Assembly (NCBI GenBank): GCA_026127935.1 | Contig: JAJSLL010000011.1 | Span: 1-58,390 of the forward strand | Source of the DNA: Thermoplasmatales archaeon | GTDB taxonomy: Archaea > Thermoplasmatota > Thermoplasmata > Thermoplasmatales > GCA-001856825 | Length of the DNA stretch: 58,390 bases | Direction of reading: 5' to 3' | Part shown: one piece after another, positions 8,063 to 16,437 of the stretch | Layout: the number at the start of each line of letters is the position of its first letter | Numbering within the stretch: the first letter of the stretch is position 1 | Program-made: the position numbers and the translations under genes | Notes under the pieces: model-generated | The model's input: the letters and a program-made list of their open reading frames with translations, nothing else | Database searches by the model: none | Told to the model about the DNA's origin: nothing

Positions 8063-9330
8063 TTCACAATTCCCAGTTTAAGAGGTCTCGCAAGATGTCT
8101 TCTGGCTATGATGGGCACCTCATAGAATCCAGGTGCGATTCCCCTTTTTTCTTCTATCGTCTCTCCAATCTTGCTTTTAGCGCCGCACTTTCTGCATCTG
8201 AATCCCGCGTTTCTACCGGCACTTTCCATCCTCGTTTTACAGTTGGAGCACACAGGCGGTCTCACCTCCTTGATTCTGGATACTGATACGAGATCAATCT
8301 TTTCGATATTTATGAACCCCACTTTTGTAATGCCACCGTATACTCTCACTTCATCTCCCTTCTTCAATTCAGAGAGCACAGTCCTGAACTCCTTTGTGGG
8401 TTCCATTGCCACTGCTGTTATGCTGTCTCCACTCGATACAATCTCGAATGTTAGGACACCCCCTCTGTTCCAGACTGGCCCAGATGAAACGAATCCTCTA
8501 ATGATGGATGAATTGTAAATTGCGGATTCACCGATCGAACGCTCAACTAAGTGGTCATCCGTGGCCTGGTTTGTTTTGTATATTATATATGAAGTGTAGG
8601 GTTCGCTTTTGACATACTTCTCAAGTCCATTCAGCTTGATTGGATCGACACCCCTGATCCCAAAAAGTACTGGAGTTTTTGTTGTGGGTCTTATAGCATT
8701 GTAATTATTCCTAAAATCAAAATTATCAAAGGTATGCTTGAACTCTCTTTCAATGAGTTGTGAGCTAGAATCATCCACGAAATGCTCGCCCATCCATTTT
8801 CCTTTATCTAGGTAGGCAATCAGTTCATAAGTTGGATTTTTCTCTGGCCAGGAAATCGCAGCATTTGCCCCGACGATTCCTATGTCACCATTAATCGTTC
8901 TGAAATCTCCCTTTGCAGCTGCTAGCACTCTCTTATAATCGACGAATTCCCTTACAGCGTCCCAGTAGAACCTTTCATCATTCTTCTCACTGCTGATTAG
9001 CGTTGCGGGGTTTGTATCTGGATCTTTGGGAGAAAATTTCTCTATTACTGAAGTAACGTCAATATCCAGTTTTTCTTCTCGGAAGCGCGCAAAAGAATGA
9101 ATTTCATCGTCATTGATTATTCCTATAGTTGACTTCTCTCCTTCGCCTCGGCCGAGGGTGATGGAAATGGCGGCATTTCCCCTTGTTTTCAGAGGAATGT
9201 TTGGATTTAATCTCACCAGTTTGGGGTATCCGATCAGGTCAAGACTGGTGTTCCTCAAGATCTCGATTGTGAGATAAGTGGTACACATCTCTGTTTTAGA
9301 ATCGGTATCATCTATACCAAGAATAGGCAC
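8059..9330 (-). CDS. tiaS: tRNA(Ile2) 2-agmatinylcytidine synthetase TiaS
   Basis: The 423-residue protein starts MPILGIDDTDSKTEMCTTY, the signature of TiaS, followed by the THUMP-like/kinase core, an OB-fold segment (about residues 270-345) and a C-terminal zinc ribbon with CSNC and CRKC pairs (about 358-382). TiaS uses agmatine and ATP to convert C34 of the CAU anticodon of tRNA-Ile to agmatidine so that it reads AUA. The GTG start at 9330 shares a base with the TAG stop of uppS (TAGTG). Its length and domain order match full-size archaeal enzymes. Confidence 0.95.
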   Translation of the reverse strand: MPILGIDDTDSKTEMCTTYLTIEILRNTSLDLIGYPKLVRLNPNIPLKTRGNAAISITLGRGEGEKSTIGIINDDEIHSFARFREEKLDIDVTSVIEKFSPKDPDTNPATLISSEKNDERFYWDAVREFVDYKRVLAAAKGDFRTINGDIGIVGANAAISWPEKNPTYELIAYLDKGKWMGEHFVDDSSSQLIEREFKHTFDNFDFRNNYNAIRPTTKTPVLFGIRGVDPIKLNGLEKYVKSEPYTSYIIYKTNQATDDHLVERSIGESAIYNSSIIRGFVSSGPVWNRGGVLTFEIVSSGDSITAVAMEPTKEFRTVLSELKKGDEVRVYGGITKVGFINIEKIDLVSVSRIKEVRPPVCSNCKTRMESAGRNAGFRCRKCGAKSKIGETIEEKRGIAPGFYEVPIIARRHLARPLKLGIVK

Positions 9331-10115
9331 TATTTCCCGTACCTCCTCTGTCTTTTTTGATAATCCCTGATTGCCTTCAGAAGGTCTAGCTTAGTGATGT
9401 CCGGCCAATACACGTCTGTGAAATAGAGCTCAGAGTAAGCCGACTGCCACAGTAGAAAATTGCTTATCCTCTCTTCGCCGGATGTTCTTATTATCAAGTC
9501 AGGATCTTCAATTTCCCCAGTATAGAGGTACTTTTCAATCAGCTTCTCGTTTATGTTTTCTGGATCAAGGCTACCCGTCTTCACTTCCTTTGATATTTTC
9601 TTGATCGCGTCCAGTATTTCTTCTCTTCCTCCATATGCAATTGCAACGTTCAGCAAATATTTCTCAAAATTCTTTGTGAACTCTTCGGCATTCCTTGCAG
9701 CCTCCCTTAACGATTCAGGGAGGAGCTCCGTCTTACCGATGAGCCTTACTCTTATTCTGTTCTTGCTAATTCTCTCATCCTTAATAAGATCGTTAAAGCT
9801 GTTTGCATAAAGATTCATCAGATAGTCTATCTCTTCGGAATCCCTCTTGAAATTCTCTGTTGAGAATGCGTAGACTGTCACGATTTTAATGCCTATATCA
9901 TAAGCCCAGTCAAGGAAGTCTTCCAGTCTCTCCTTTCCCAGAAGATGTCCCTTATCGATTGATTCGTGCAATTGTTTTGCAAATCTCCGATTACCGTCCA
10001 TTATGACGGCAATGTGTTTTGGCAGCGGGTCCTTCTTTACGTCCTCAAGGAGACTCTGTTCGTATCTCTCCCTTACTCCTGAAAGGACTGAATTGAAGAA
10101 TCCCTGCTTTGGCAT
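9330..10115 (-). CDS. uppS: cis-polyprenyl diphosphate synthase (UppS family)
   Basis: The 261-residue protein has the cis-prenyltransferase motifs: HIAVIMDGNRRFAKQ with the catalytic Asp (about residue 39), VTVYAFSTENFKR, and the C-terminal RTSGEERISNFLLWQSAYSELYF region. It condenses isopentenyl diphosphates in cis onto an allylic primer, making the long polyprenol carrier for glycosylation of surface proteins; archaeal members often prefer geranylgeranyl diphosphate. The ATG lies 32 bases after the Trm5-like gene on the same strand. Confidence 0.93.
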   Translation of the reverse strand: MPKQGFFNSVLSGVRERYEQSLLEDVKKDPLPKHIAVIMDGNRRFAKQLHESIDKGHLLGKERLEDFLDWAYDIGIKIVTVYAFSTENFKRDSEEIDYLMNLYANSFNDLIKDERISKNRIRVRLIGKTELLPESLREAARNAEEFTKNFEKYLLNVAIAYGGREEILDAIKKISKEVKTGSLDPENINEKLIEKYLYTGEIEDPDLIIRTSGEERISNFLLWQSAYSELYFTDVYWPDITKLDLLKAIRDYQKRQRRYGK

Positions 10116-10147
10116 TGTTACGACAATGGCTAAAGAGAATAAATCGT

Positions 10148-11041
10148 TTACTTCTTTCGCAGTCGGAAATAATTCAGATTGGAAGAGGGAGAATAACCAT
10201 GTACGACCTTGCTCAAAATCACATCAACCCCTTCAAATTCCACGTTGTCTCTGCGGTTAGAAATGTGTGTCAAGTGGATTAACGTCCCTTTCCTGAGTTT
10301 GGTTATTATGTTTTGGGAGACAGATAAGGGCTGTGTTGGATTGTTCATTATCACCTGATCAGTGCCTTTAAGACATTCAAATATCTCGTTTGAATTTGCA
10401 ACCATTGCCAATCCACTCACCTTGTTTAGTTTCATGTTTTGAGAAAGCAGTCTAATTGCCTCTGGATTGATGTCGATTGAAAGGACCATTCTGTTTCCTT
10501 TAAGGAGAGGGATTGATATGGGTCCAATTCCAGAATACATGTCAACTATCAAACCATCCCTCTTGGAGTTCTGAATGTTTTCAGTGATTTCTCTCCTCAA
10601 TCCAGCAAGCCGAGGTGAGAAGTATGCCTTTTCAAGATCTACGACGTATCTGAACCCGTTCTCTTTATGAATACCTGACGGTTTCCCAGTTCCGTCAATC
10701 CTCTTCAGCTTCCTAATCCTGAAAGATCCCTCAACCCCGTTGTCCAAGAAGATTGCACGCGGACTCTGCTTCTCTTTCAGCTCCTCAAGAATTTTCTCCC
10801 ACCCCTCTCTTTCCTTTATGACAAAAAAGTCGGCTATTCTTTCGAAACTCCCAACGTGTCCCATCTTGCTGTCAACGTTCTTTTCAAAATCTCCCGATGA
10901 ATCCGAATGCTTCACCGGAATGAGGACCCACTCGCCTTCTCTCCTGATTCTATAATGGTTCAGCAGCTCTCCCGCTGACTTCAGTTTCTCGATTTCCTTC
11001 TTCGCGCAAGACTGGTGAACTTTTAGGTAAGGAACACTCAA
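10148..11041 (-). CDS. Trm5/TYW2-family tRNA methyltransferase-like protein
   Basis: The C-terminal part is a class I SAM-dependent methylase: DMYSGIGPISIPLLK (motif I, about residue 166), IDINPEAIRLLSQNM (motif II) and IMNNPTQPL, where Trm5 and Tyw2 usually have NPP. The middle segment with YVVDLEKAYFSPRLAGLRREI resembles the Trm5 family, which methylates N1 of G37 next to the tRNA anticodon, or transfers aminocarboxypropyl in wyosine formation (Tyw2). I cannot separate these two roles. The start is TTG at 11041. The NPT instead of NPP in motif IV is unusual and may bear on activity. Confidence 0.78.
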   Translation of the reverse strand: MSVPYLKVHQSCAKKEIEKLKSAGELLNHYRIRREGEWVLIPVKHSDSSGDFEKNVDSKMGHVGSFERIADFFVIKEREGWEKILEELKEKQSPRAIFLDNGVEGSFRIRKLKRIDGTGKPSGIHKENGFRYVVDLEKAYFSPRLAGLRREITENIQNSKRDGLIVDMYSGIGPISIPLLKGNRMVLSIDINPEAIRLLSQNMKLNKVSGLAMVANSNEIFECLKGTDQVIMNNPTQPLSVSQNIITKLRKGTLIHLTHISNRRDNVEFEGVDVILSKVVHGYSPSSNLNYFRLRKK

Positions 11042-11081
11042 CCCAGGAAAATGTATTTATTTAATATAACTTTAGGAATTA

Positions 11082-11387
11082 GTGTTCTGTCCTAAATGCG
11101 GATCAATGATGTTACCAAAAGGAGAAGTTTGGGTGTGCAGGAAGTGTGGAAACACAGTCCAGATCAAAGAGGAAGAGAAGAAGGGGATCGTCGAGAAGGG
11201 AAAGAGGAAGGAGACAATTGTAGTGGAAAAGGAGGAAATCAATCTACCAATAGACAAGACAGTTCAGTGTCCAAAATGCAACGAGTTCGGAGTCTACTGG
11301 GAAGCAATGCAGACTAGGGCGGCGGATGAACCGGAAACGCGATTCTATACGTGTACACACTGTGGACACAGATGGAGAGAATACTGA
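11082..11387 (+). CDS. tfs: Transcription factor S (TFS), RNA polymerase cleavage factor
   Basis: The 101-residue protein has an N-terminal zinc ribbon (FCPKCGSMMLPKG and VCRKCGN), a charged linker rich in Glu and Lys, and a C-terminal TFIIS-like ribbon (QCPKCNE, and YTCTHCGHRWREY). The acidic DE pair near AADEPETRF is the catalytic tip that stimulates transcript cleavage in stalled RNA polymerase. The GTG start at 11082 lies about 25 bases after TTTAATATA, so the mRNA is probably leaderless. It is divergent from the Trm5-like gene. Confidence 0.95.
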   Translation: MFCPKCGSMMLPKGEVWVCRKCGNTVQIKEEEKKGIVEKGKRKETIVVEKEEINLPIDKTVQCPKCNEFGVYWEAMQTRAADEPETRFYTCTHCGHRWREY

Positions 11388-11437
11388 CTTTCTAAAGTAT
11401 AATTCTAGAAATCGATCAAAGTGTTAAGAATTCAACG

Positions 11438-11833
11438 CTATCCGAACCCAATAACATCCTTCTTTTTTTGCAGTGTAGGCATCGGGATTGGTGGCGGAAG
11501 TCGCAAATCCCGGGCTATTAAGATGCTCTCGATTACGGACGAGGAGAATATTGCGGTCTGAACTTCATTTGCAATGGTTTCTGGAAGCGACTTGTCTTTC
11601 TTCCACTTGACTTCTATCTCTTCTCCACCTTGATAAAGCAATGAACCTTCAAGCGAGATGGTTCCAAGTGTTGAAAAGGATGAAGTGAACTTGTAGATTA
11701 TCCTAGAAGAATCATTCTCCCTTCTGACATCGACTATGGTCAGATTCTGGTCTATTCTAACTTCCTGTGGCCTATTATCGATCGGAGCGAATCGTCGGCC
11801 CTCAATAGTGGTAATTTCAAGATCCTTTATCAC
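11438..11833 (-). CDS. Small conserved archaeal protein of unknown function
   Basis: This 131-residue protein is mostly beta-strand in appearance, with alternating hydrophobic residues in its first 80 positions, then a helical segment and a proline-rich LPPPIPMP motif near residue 112. Small archaeal proteins with such an ending have been compared with the chaperone SecB, but I cannot confirm that here. The GTG start at 11833 is preceded at about 27 bases by CAATTAATCC, consistent with a leaderless message. It is convergent with tfs. Confidence 0.65.
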   Translation of the reverse strand: MIKDLEITTIEGRRFAPIDNRPQEVRIDQNLTIVDVRRENDSSRIIYKFTSSFSTLGTISLEGSLLYQGGEEIEVKWKKDKSLPETIANEVQTAIFSSSVIESILIARDLRLPPPIPMPTLQKKKDVIGFG

Positions 11834-11895
11834 ACTTCGTAAGTATAATTCGGATTAATTGTTTTTGCCTCGGGCAAGTCAAAGAATACCCGCAT

Positions 11896-12600
11896 TTATT
11901 TGTTCCTCAAATAATCCGTGTAGAAATCTGGTAGGTTTTCATATTCGACTGGATCTTCAAATCCTGCCTCCATGAAACCTTTAAGCCTCAGCTTGCAGGA
12001 ATCGCAGACTCCACAAGCTCTCTCCCTTCCGTTGTAGCACGACCAAGTAAGTTCCAAAGGCGTCTTAAGACTGATGGCTAACTTCACGATATCTGCCTTA
12101 GAAAATCTCAATAGTGGGGCCTCGACTTCTATTTTTCCGCCTTCAACGGTCTTTTTCGTTGCCAAGTCGAATGTTCTGTTGATAGACTCGAAATATTCCG
12201 GTCTGCAATCCGGATACCCGGAATAATCCAGTGCGTTCGCCCCGATAAATATCTTTGACGAATCCGTTACTTCGGCAAGTCCAAGTCCCAACGACAGCAG
12301 TATCGTGTTTCTAGCAGGGACATAAGTGACAGGTATTTCCTTGCCAATATCCCTGAGTGTCACCTCAGGAATTTCGATATCATCTGTGAGTGCGCTTCCT
12401 CCGATGGCCCTTAGGTCTATCTTCATGATCTTGTGCTTCACCCCGTAATAATCAGCAATCTTCTTCGCAGATTCAAGTTCCTTTCTGTGTCTCTGTCCAT
12501 AATCGAATGACAGTGCGATAACCTCGTATCCCTTTGATATGGCGTATGATAGGACAGTGGAACTGTCCAGACCCCCAGACAGCAGACTAACTGCTTTCAT
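11896..12600 (-). CDS. queC: 7-cyano-7-deazaguanine synthase QueC
   Basis: The 234-residue protein begins MKAVSLLSGGLDSSTVLSYA, with the SGGLDSS pyrophosphatase loop, followed by ALSFDYGQRHRKEL and a C-terminal zinc site CYNGRERACGVCDSCKLR. QueC converts carboxydeazaguanine to preQ0, the base inserted by tRNA-guanine transglycosylase on the way to archaeosine. The frame reaches upstream to 12654, but the ATG at 12600 puts the P-loop at the normal position; it overlaps the end of queD by 14 bases. Not fused to a GAT domain, unlike the archaeosine-forming GAT-QueC. Confidence 0.95.
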   Translation of the reverse strand: MKAVSLLSGGLDSSTVLSYAISKGYEVIALSFDYGQRHRKELESAKKIADYYGVKHKIMKIDLRAIGGSALTDDIEIPEVTLRDIGKEIPVTYVPARNTILLSLGLGLAEVTDSSKIFIGANALDYSGYPDCRPEYFESINRTFDLATKKTVEGGKIEVEAPLLRFSKADIVKLAISLKTPLELTWSCYNGRERACGVCDSCKLRLKGFMEAGFEDPVEYENLPDFYTDYLRNK

Positions 12601-13063
12601 TTTTCCAAGTTGATTTTGCATACTGTCCTGGTCCCTCGTGCACTTCAAGTTCAACCCGTTCCACGCTCTGTTCCAGCGATTCGACGAACTTCTGGAGGAT
12701 GAATTCGCTCAGGCATTCTGCTGTAGTATCCTGCACAGGTACAATCCTGCACTCTTCCGCGGGGAAACTGTATGTTTTACCTTCCAGTCCGACATTCATG
12801 TTGCTCGCGTTCCTCTCTATAATTATCCCTCGCCTCTTTTCAGGGATAAGGACCATGTGATCAAGATAATCAGCTATCTCTTTCAGCTTTGATTTTGCTT
12901 TCGAGAAATCAAGGAAGTACGTCTTATCACCCAGGGAACCAGTTATCCTCACAGAAATGGAATAGTCATGGCCGTGTATCCTGGAACACTTCCAATCACC
13001 AGGTATAAAGTGAGCAGATGAGAAACGTATGTTCGAGTAACTTCCGTCAATGTATATTTCCAC
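12587..13063 (-). CDS. queD: 6-carboxy-tetrahydropterin synthase QueD (PTPS family)
   Basis: The 158-residue protein shows the PTPS family zinc ligands: His in SSAHFIPG and the pair in CSRIHGHDYSI; the upstream Cys of the family lies in WKCSR. Near the middle, YLDHMVLIP holds another conserved His-containing motif and the C-terminal VELEVHEGPGQ holds the catalytic Glu. It acts early in 7-deazaguanine synthesis, before QueE and QueC. The GTG start at 13063 follows an AGGT ribosome-binding stretch. It forms a two-gene operon with queC; queE is not in the window. Confidence 0.9.
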   Translation of the reverse strand: MEIYIDGSYSNIRFSSAHFIPGDWKCSRIHGHDYSISVRITGSLGDKTYFLDFSKAKSKLKEIADYLDHMVLIPEKRRGIIIERNASNMNVGLEGKTYSFPAEECRIVPVQDTTAECLSEFILQKFVESLEQSVERVELEVHEGPGQYAKSTWKNESS

Positions 13064-13140
13064 GGTACCTAATCCACTTCAAACAAGAAATCCTTTCTGG
13101 TCTAAGCGAATATTATTTGTTCATATTGAATAAGACAGGA

Positions 13141-13483
13141 ATGACGAAGTTGCTTTACATTGTAATGAGTTGTAAGGAGGCTGAGCAGAAATTCGATATG
13201 GTAATCACATCTGTAGGAAGGATTGCGGAGAAAAAGTTGGCGGAAAAGGTGAAGATTATCTTCTTCGGTCCAAGTGAATTGCTTCTTGCTCAAGCGACTG
13301 GTGAGAGGGCTGGGAAATTGAAGAAAAACTCATAGGCGATGGAATAGTGGACTCTGTCTGCGTGAATATAGCCAGAACATGAAGATAGATGTGCAATTAA
13401 AAGTACAGGGCATTCTTCTGGAGGGGTAATCGGTTAGAATGATGAACCCGTTGAATGAAGGTTACGTCCCAGTCACTTTCTGA
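13141..13483 (+). pseudogene. Broken DsrE/DsrF-like small protein gene
   Basis: From ATG 13141 the first 60 or so codons read as a DsrE-family start (TKLLYIVMSCKEAEQKFDMV, then VKIIFFGPSELLL), but the frame stops at 13335. The adjacent frame continues the same protein as IEEKLIGDGIVDSVCVNIAR, and a third frame gives MKIDVQLKVQG and, after a stop, the usual family ending EGYVPVTF just before TGA at 13481. At least two frameshifts and one stop therefore disrupt it. A TATA-like ATATTATT about 26 bases upstream of the ATG suggests it was once a leaderless gene. Its tail overlaps the convergent HerA-like gene by 22 bases. Confidence 0.75.
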
Positions 13484-15120
13484 GCCTCTACATACTCAGG
13501 CTCAGACAAATCTCCAATCGGGGGTATTAAGAGCAGACCTGCGTTGCAGGGAATTTCGTTCCTTCTATCCTTGAATGCAGAGAAAATGACTTTGGGGTAG
13601 AATCTAAGTTTCTCCAGGATCCTCCCCTTCTTGTCAAGATCAGAATACTCACACTCAACAGGAATTTTTTCGTCGTTTCTTATTAAGAGGAGATCTGGGC
13701 GGTGCCCATTAAAGTCTGTTCCCTCATACACCTCGAAACCCTGTCTCTTGAAGAAGAAATAAGATCTGGTCACCAGATACCTGTGAAACAGGGATTCGTT
13801 ACCTTGTTTGTGTCTCGACCCTATCTTTTCAAAGTACTCTTCTTCCAAATGGAACTTTCCGTCTACCACGGTGGCCAATCCTAGGGATACAAGATGACTC
13901 AATCTTGTAGGGTCCATGTTCTCAGGGAACTCCTCATCCAGTCTCACATTACCGATTTCGAAGTCATAGAATTCATCGGATATCACGAAATCTCGGCTCA
14001 CTGCCGCCAGTTGTGTTGATCCAGAGAAAAAGCTCTCGGAACGGGGGACCAGGCAGTTAAAGTGGTGAAATTCCGGATTCTTCAGAATCTTCCCTTCGCG
14101 TCTGAACAAATTAGTGTCCTCATTTGAAAGCTGGAAAAGAAAGAGGTTGTGTGCGTTGGTCTTGATTGTAGCGACCAGAGACGGGTCCAATCCGTAGAGC
14201 GACTGAGTGGCCATCACTGCCCACAAAGAGAACTTCCTTCCTTCAGTGACTATCCTCTGTGTTATGTGTGGTGAAATCGTTTGGAATTCGTCCATTATCA
14301 GGACCACATCTTTCATTCTTCTCAGGACAATGTTGTTCCAAATCTTGTAGAGGAGCATTATGGAAAACGGCCTCGTGAGAGATGTCGGAGAATACTCCCC
14401 AGAGAGTTCCACGTAAAGCGTCCCTTTCAGCCGTGATATGTCGAAGAAGTCTCCAGGTGAAGCGAACATTCTCTTTGAAACTTCGTTGGAGATTAGAGGC
14501 AGCAGTTTGTTCACAGTCGAAGAGATGAAATCGTACCCCTGATTGAATATAGAGTAAAATTCAGACTTCTCCTCAGACGCAAGGGAGGAAGAGAAATCTT
14601 TCCTCTTGTAATAGTTCAAGAGCAAATCTGAAAGATCCTGGATAGTTGGGTTGATCTTGTATTTCAGGAGCAGTCTTGTTAGTACTGTGAAGATCAACTC
14701 GATCCTCGGTCCCCAAGTTCCGATTGAAAAAGCTGACTCGCTCGAGAATATGTCTTTAAGCGTCTGCACAACCAGCTCTTCATTTAACAGCCTCTCTCTG
14801 TCGTTCTGGTACGGCAGGACTGACATCATGTTGAATTCGAGGTAGCCGGTATCATCTCTGGAATGAGGTGAAAGTGCAATAATGGACGAGTTGGAACTTC
14901 CGTATTTCCAGAGCTCGCCATGAGGGTCGAATACCACAACGTTCTTTCCATCCTGCTCGTACATCTTGATTAGTTGAACAAGCAGATTGGATTTACCTGT
15001 ACCAGTTTTTCCCAAAACAAGCGAATGGTTTTCCAAAAACTCTGGTGGGAAGTATATCCTCTTCTCCTTCATCGGAAATGGTATTCCAGACTCGTAGGGC
15101 CAGTAGTCCATTCTATTCAA
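13462..15120 (-). CDS. HerA/DUF87-type ATPase fused to a PD-(D/E)XK nuclease-like domain
   Basis: The 552-residue protein has a P-loop LGKTGTGKSNLL (residues about 36-47), FDPHGELW after the second strand, and Walker B VVLIMDEFQTI (about 270-280) followed by MATQSLYGLD, the layout of HerA, VirD4 and TraG ATPases that pump DNA as hexamers. After a winged-helix-like linker, the C-terminal 110 residues include NGHRPDLLLI (about 470) and KIPVECEYSD (about 486), which match the D...ExK-like core of PD-(D/E)XK nucleases, though Cys-Glu replaces the usual ExK spacing. It is the last gene of a three-gene minus-strand set. DNA transfer, end processing or defence are all possible. Confidence 0.8.
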   Translation of the reverse strand: MNRMDYWPYESGIPFPMKEKRIYFPPEFLENHSLVLGKTGTGKSNLLVQLIKMYEQDGKNVVVFDPHGELWKYGSSNSSIIALSPHSRDDTGYLEFNMMSVLPYQNDRERLLNEELVVQTLKDIFSSESAFSIGTWGPRIELIFTVLTRLLLKYKINPTIQDLSDLLLNYYKRKDFSSSLASEEKSEFYSIFNQGYDFISSTVNKLLPLISNEVSKRMFASPGDFFDISRLKGTLYVELSGEYSPTSLTRPFSIMLLYKIWNNIVLRRMKDVVLIMDEFQTISPHITQRIVTEGRKFSLWAVMATQSLYGLDPSLVATIKTNAHNLFLFQLSNEDTNLFRREGKILKNPEFHHFNCLVPRSESFFSGSTQLAAVSRDFVISDEFYDFEIGNVRLDEEFPENMDPTRLSHLVSLGLATVVDGKFHLEEEYFEKIGSRHKQGNESLFHRYLVTRSYFFFKRQGFEVYEGTDFNGHRPDLLLIRNDEKIPVECEYSDLDKKGRILEKLRFYPKVIFSAFKDRRNEIPCNAGLLLIPPIGDLSEPEYVEAQKVTGT

Positions 15121-15649
15121 CCCCGTTTATCAGACTGGAAATCTCAAAGCTTGTGAGAATCAGGGGATTCCTTCTTTCATAAGTGAGGCATTGTTTGCCT
15201 TCTTTGCTGGAATAATCCCTCAAAAGGACGGGCGTGTAAATACTCATTCTGTAAGATAGCCTCTTCCTCTTGGTTCCAAGTGCCCTCTTCCTAAACGGAT
15301 TGATCGTTTTGTACCTCACCGTTTTTAGGCGAATGGAATCGCCCTTAACTAAACAAAAAGACGTTTCCAATAGAAAAGGAAAAACTGAAAATAGAGAAAA
15401 TTTCGGTTTATTTAGCAAGAATACATTTTCCCTCCATCGGATAGACGGGACACAGGCTTCGACCTTGTTTCCTAATTCCTCCTGAATGTACTTGAGAATC
15501 TCGGACTCTTTGCCGTGGTCTGTAAGAACAAGCACAAGACCTTCTCTCCGGCTAATTGTCACTTCAGCTTCCCGATTGACCAGCAGCAAGTTAAGGATAG
15601 TTCTCAGGTTTTCCCTGTCTTTGATGAATATTTTCCAATCTGACCTCAT
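15113..15649 (-). CDS. Unknown protein of the HerA-nuclease cassette, 178 residues
   Basis: I do not recognise this protein. The first half is an alternating alpha/beta domain (WKIFIKDRENLRTILNLLL, then LVLVLTDHGKESEILKYI); the second half is rich in Arg, Lys and aromatic residues (TINPFRKRALGTKRKR), suggesting nucleic acid contact. Its 3' end overlaps the start of the HerA-like ATPase by eight bases and its ATG overlaps the stop of the 50-residue gene upstream, so the three are translationally coupled and probably act together. Confidence 0.65.
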   Translation of the reverse strand: MRSDWKIFIKDRENLRTILNLLLVNREAEVTISRREGLVLVLTDHGKESEILKYIQEELGNKVEACVPSIRWRENVFLLNKPKFSLFSVFPFLLETSFCLVKGDSIRLKTVRYKTINPFRKRALGTKRKRLSYRMSIYTPVLLRDYSSKEGKQCLTYERRNPLILTSFEISSLINGVE

Positions 15650-15798
15650 ATATTCTCAACCTCTCGGATTTCAGAATCAAACTGATTCAAAGACTCCTCA
15701 AGAGCAAAATCATTCTTGCCAACTTTTCCGACAACGTCGTCGCAGGAACAGCCTTCTAGTCCCGCGAAAAATCCAGTCACAATTTCTGTCGTTTTCAT
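15646..15798 (-). CDS. Small 50-residue protein heading the HerA-nuclease cassette
   Basis: Reading the minus strand from the ATG at 15798 gives 50 codons: MKTTEIVTGFFAGLEGCSCD, then a mainly acidic tail ending VENI. Its TGA overlaps the ATG of the next gene (ATGA), the same coupling seen between the next two genes, which is the main support for its being real. It has a CSC motif at residues 17-19 and no obvious membrane segment. No match is recognised; it could be an antitoxin-like or regulatory partner, but that is only a guess. Confidence 0.5.
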   Translation of the reverse strand: MKTTEIVTGFFAGLEGCSCDDVVGKVGKNDFALEESLNQFDSEIREVENI

Positions 15799-16045
15799 AA
15801 AAGCACTTCCAATCCAAGTTTCGTCAATTTCAGAAATTGATGATGCAGTCTTCTTATGCCAGAATGCCGTAAAAATTCGTTATAAAATACAATCTACTCA
15901 ACAGCAGGCATTACGCACCGCTTTCATCAAAAAGCTCTGTACTATACACGAAAATGGATTACAAAATTAGATAAGCAGCAAATATTTAAGAGTTCGTTAT
16001 CGAAAGAATATGGAGAAATAAAAAAAATGAAAAATTAAGAGAAGT
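15799..16045. other. Intergenic region without recognisable gene
   Basis: This AT-rich stretch separates the HerA cassette from the HTa gene. It holds short A and T tracts and AAATATTTAAGAG-like elements near 15980, but I see no convincing coding frame or stable RNA fold on either strand. Confidence 0.5.
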
Positions 16046-16315
16046 TTACTTGTATTTTATCTTTGAAGATGCACTGAAATGGACTTTGTTCTTAGAGGGT
16101 ACCTTTATGATCTGTTTTGTTCTAGGATTCTTTGCATTCCTTGCTTTTGTTTGCTTCCTAGAGAAGATTCCGAATCCTGCAATTCTAACCTTCTGTCCCT
16201 TGTTTATGCTTGTCACAATAGCCTTGAAGGTTCCCCTAATGACTGACTCAGCGCTTCTGACAGATACGCCGGAACTCTTGGCGATGTCTCTGGCAATCTC
16301 GTTTATTCCGACCAT
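16046..16315 (-). CDS. hta: HTa-type histone-like DNA-binding protein (HU family)
   Basis: The 89-residue protein is a bacterial HU/IHF-family protein: an N-terminal helical dimerisation part (GINEIARDIAKSSGVSVRSA), the GQKVRIAGFGIFSRK strand pair, and the DNA-clasping arm RNAKNPRTKQIIKVPSKN in which the intercalating proline is conserved. In archaea, this HU-like protein (HTa) replaces histones in Thermoplasmatales, where it is the main chromatin protein, so it is a strong marker for the origin of the window. The gene stands alone with its own TATA box and probable leaderless message, consistent with very high expression. Confidence 0.93.
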   Translation of the reverse strand: MVGINEIARDIAKSSGVSVRSAESVIRGTFKAIVTSINKGQKVRIAGFGIFSRKQTKARNAKNPRTKQIIKVPSKNKVHFSASSKIKYK

Positions 16316-16330
16316 ATTAAGAATATCTAC

Positions 16331-16345
16331 ATTTAATATATAAAG
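16331..16345 (-). promoter_or_regulatory. TATA box of the HTa gene
   Basis: On the minus strand the stretch reads TTTATATATTAAAT, centred about 24 bases upstream of the ATG at 16315. It is one of the strongest TATA matches in the window, as expected for an abundant chromatin protein. Confidence 0.65.
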
Positions 16346-16437
16346 TTAATGCTATTTTTAAAATTACGGCTGGTACATAAAATATGGATTTTATAAGAAA
16401 TATCTTATAGAAAACATCGAATATAAATAAAAATTGC

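Noticed and set aside
13462-15798. HerA cassette as a known HerA-NurA repair operon
   Set aside because: No NurA or Mre11/Rad50 gene is adjacent and the ATPase has its own nuclease-like tail, so the standard repair operon does not fit.
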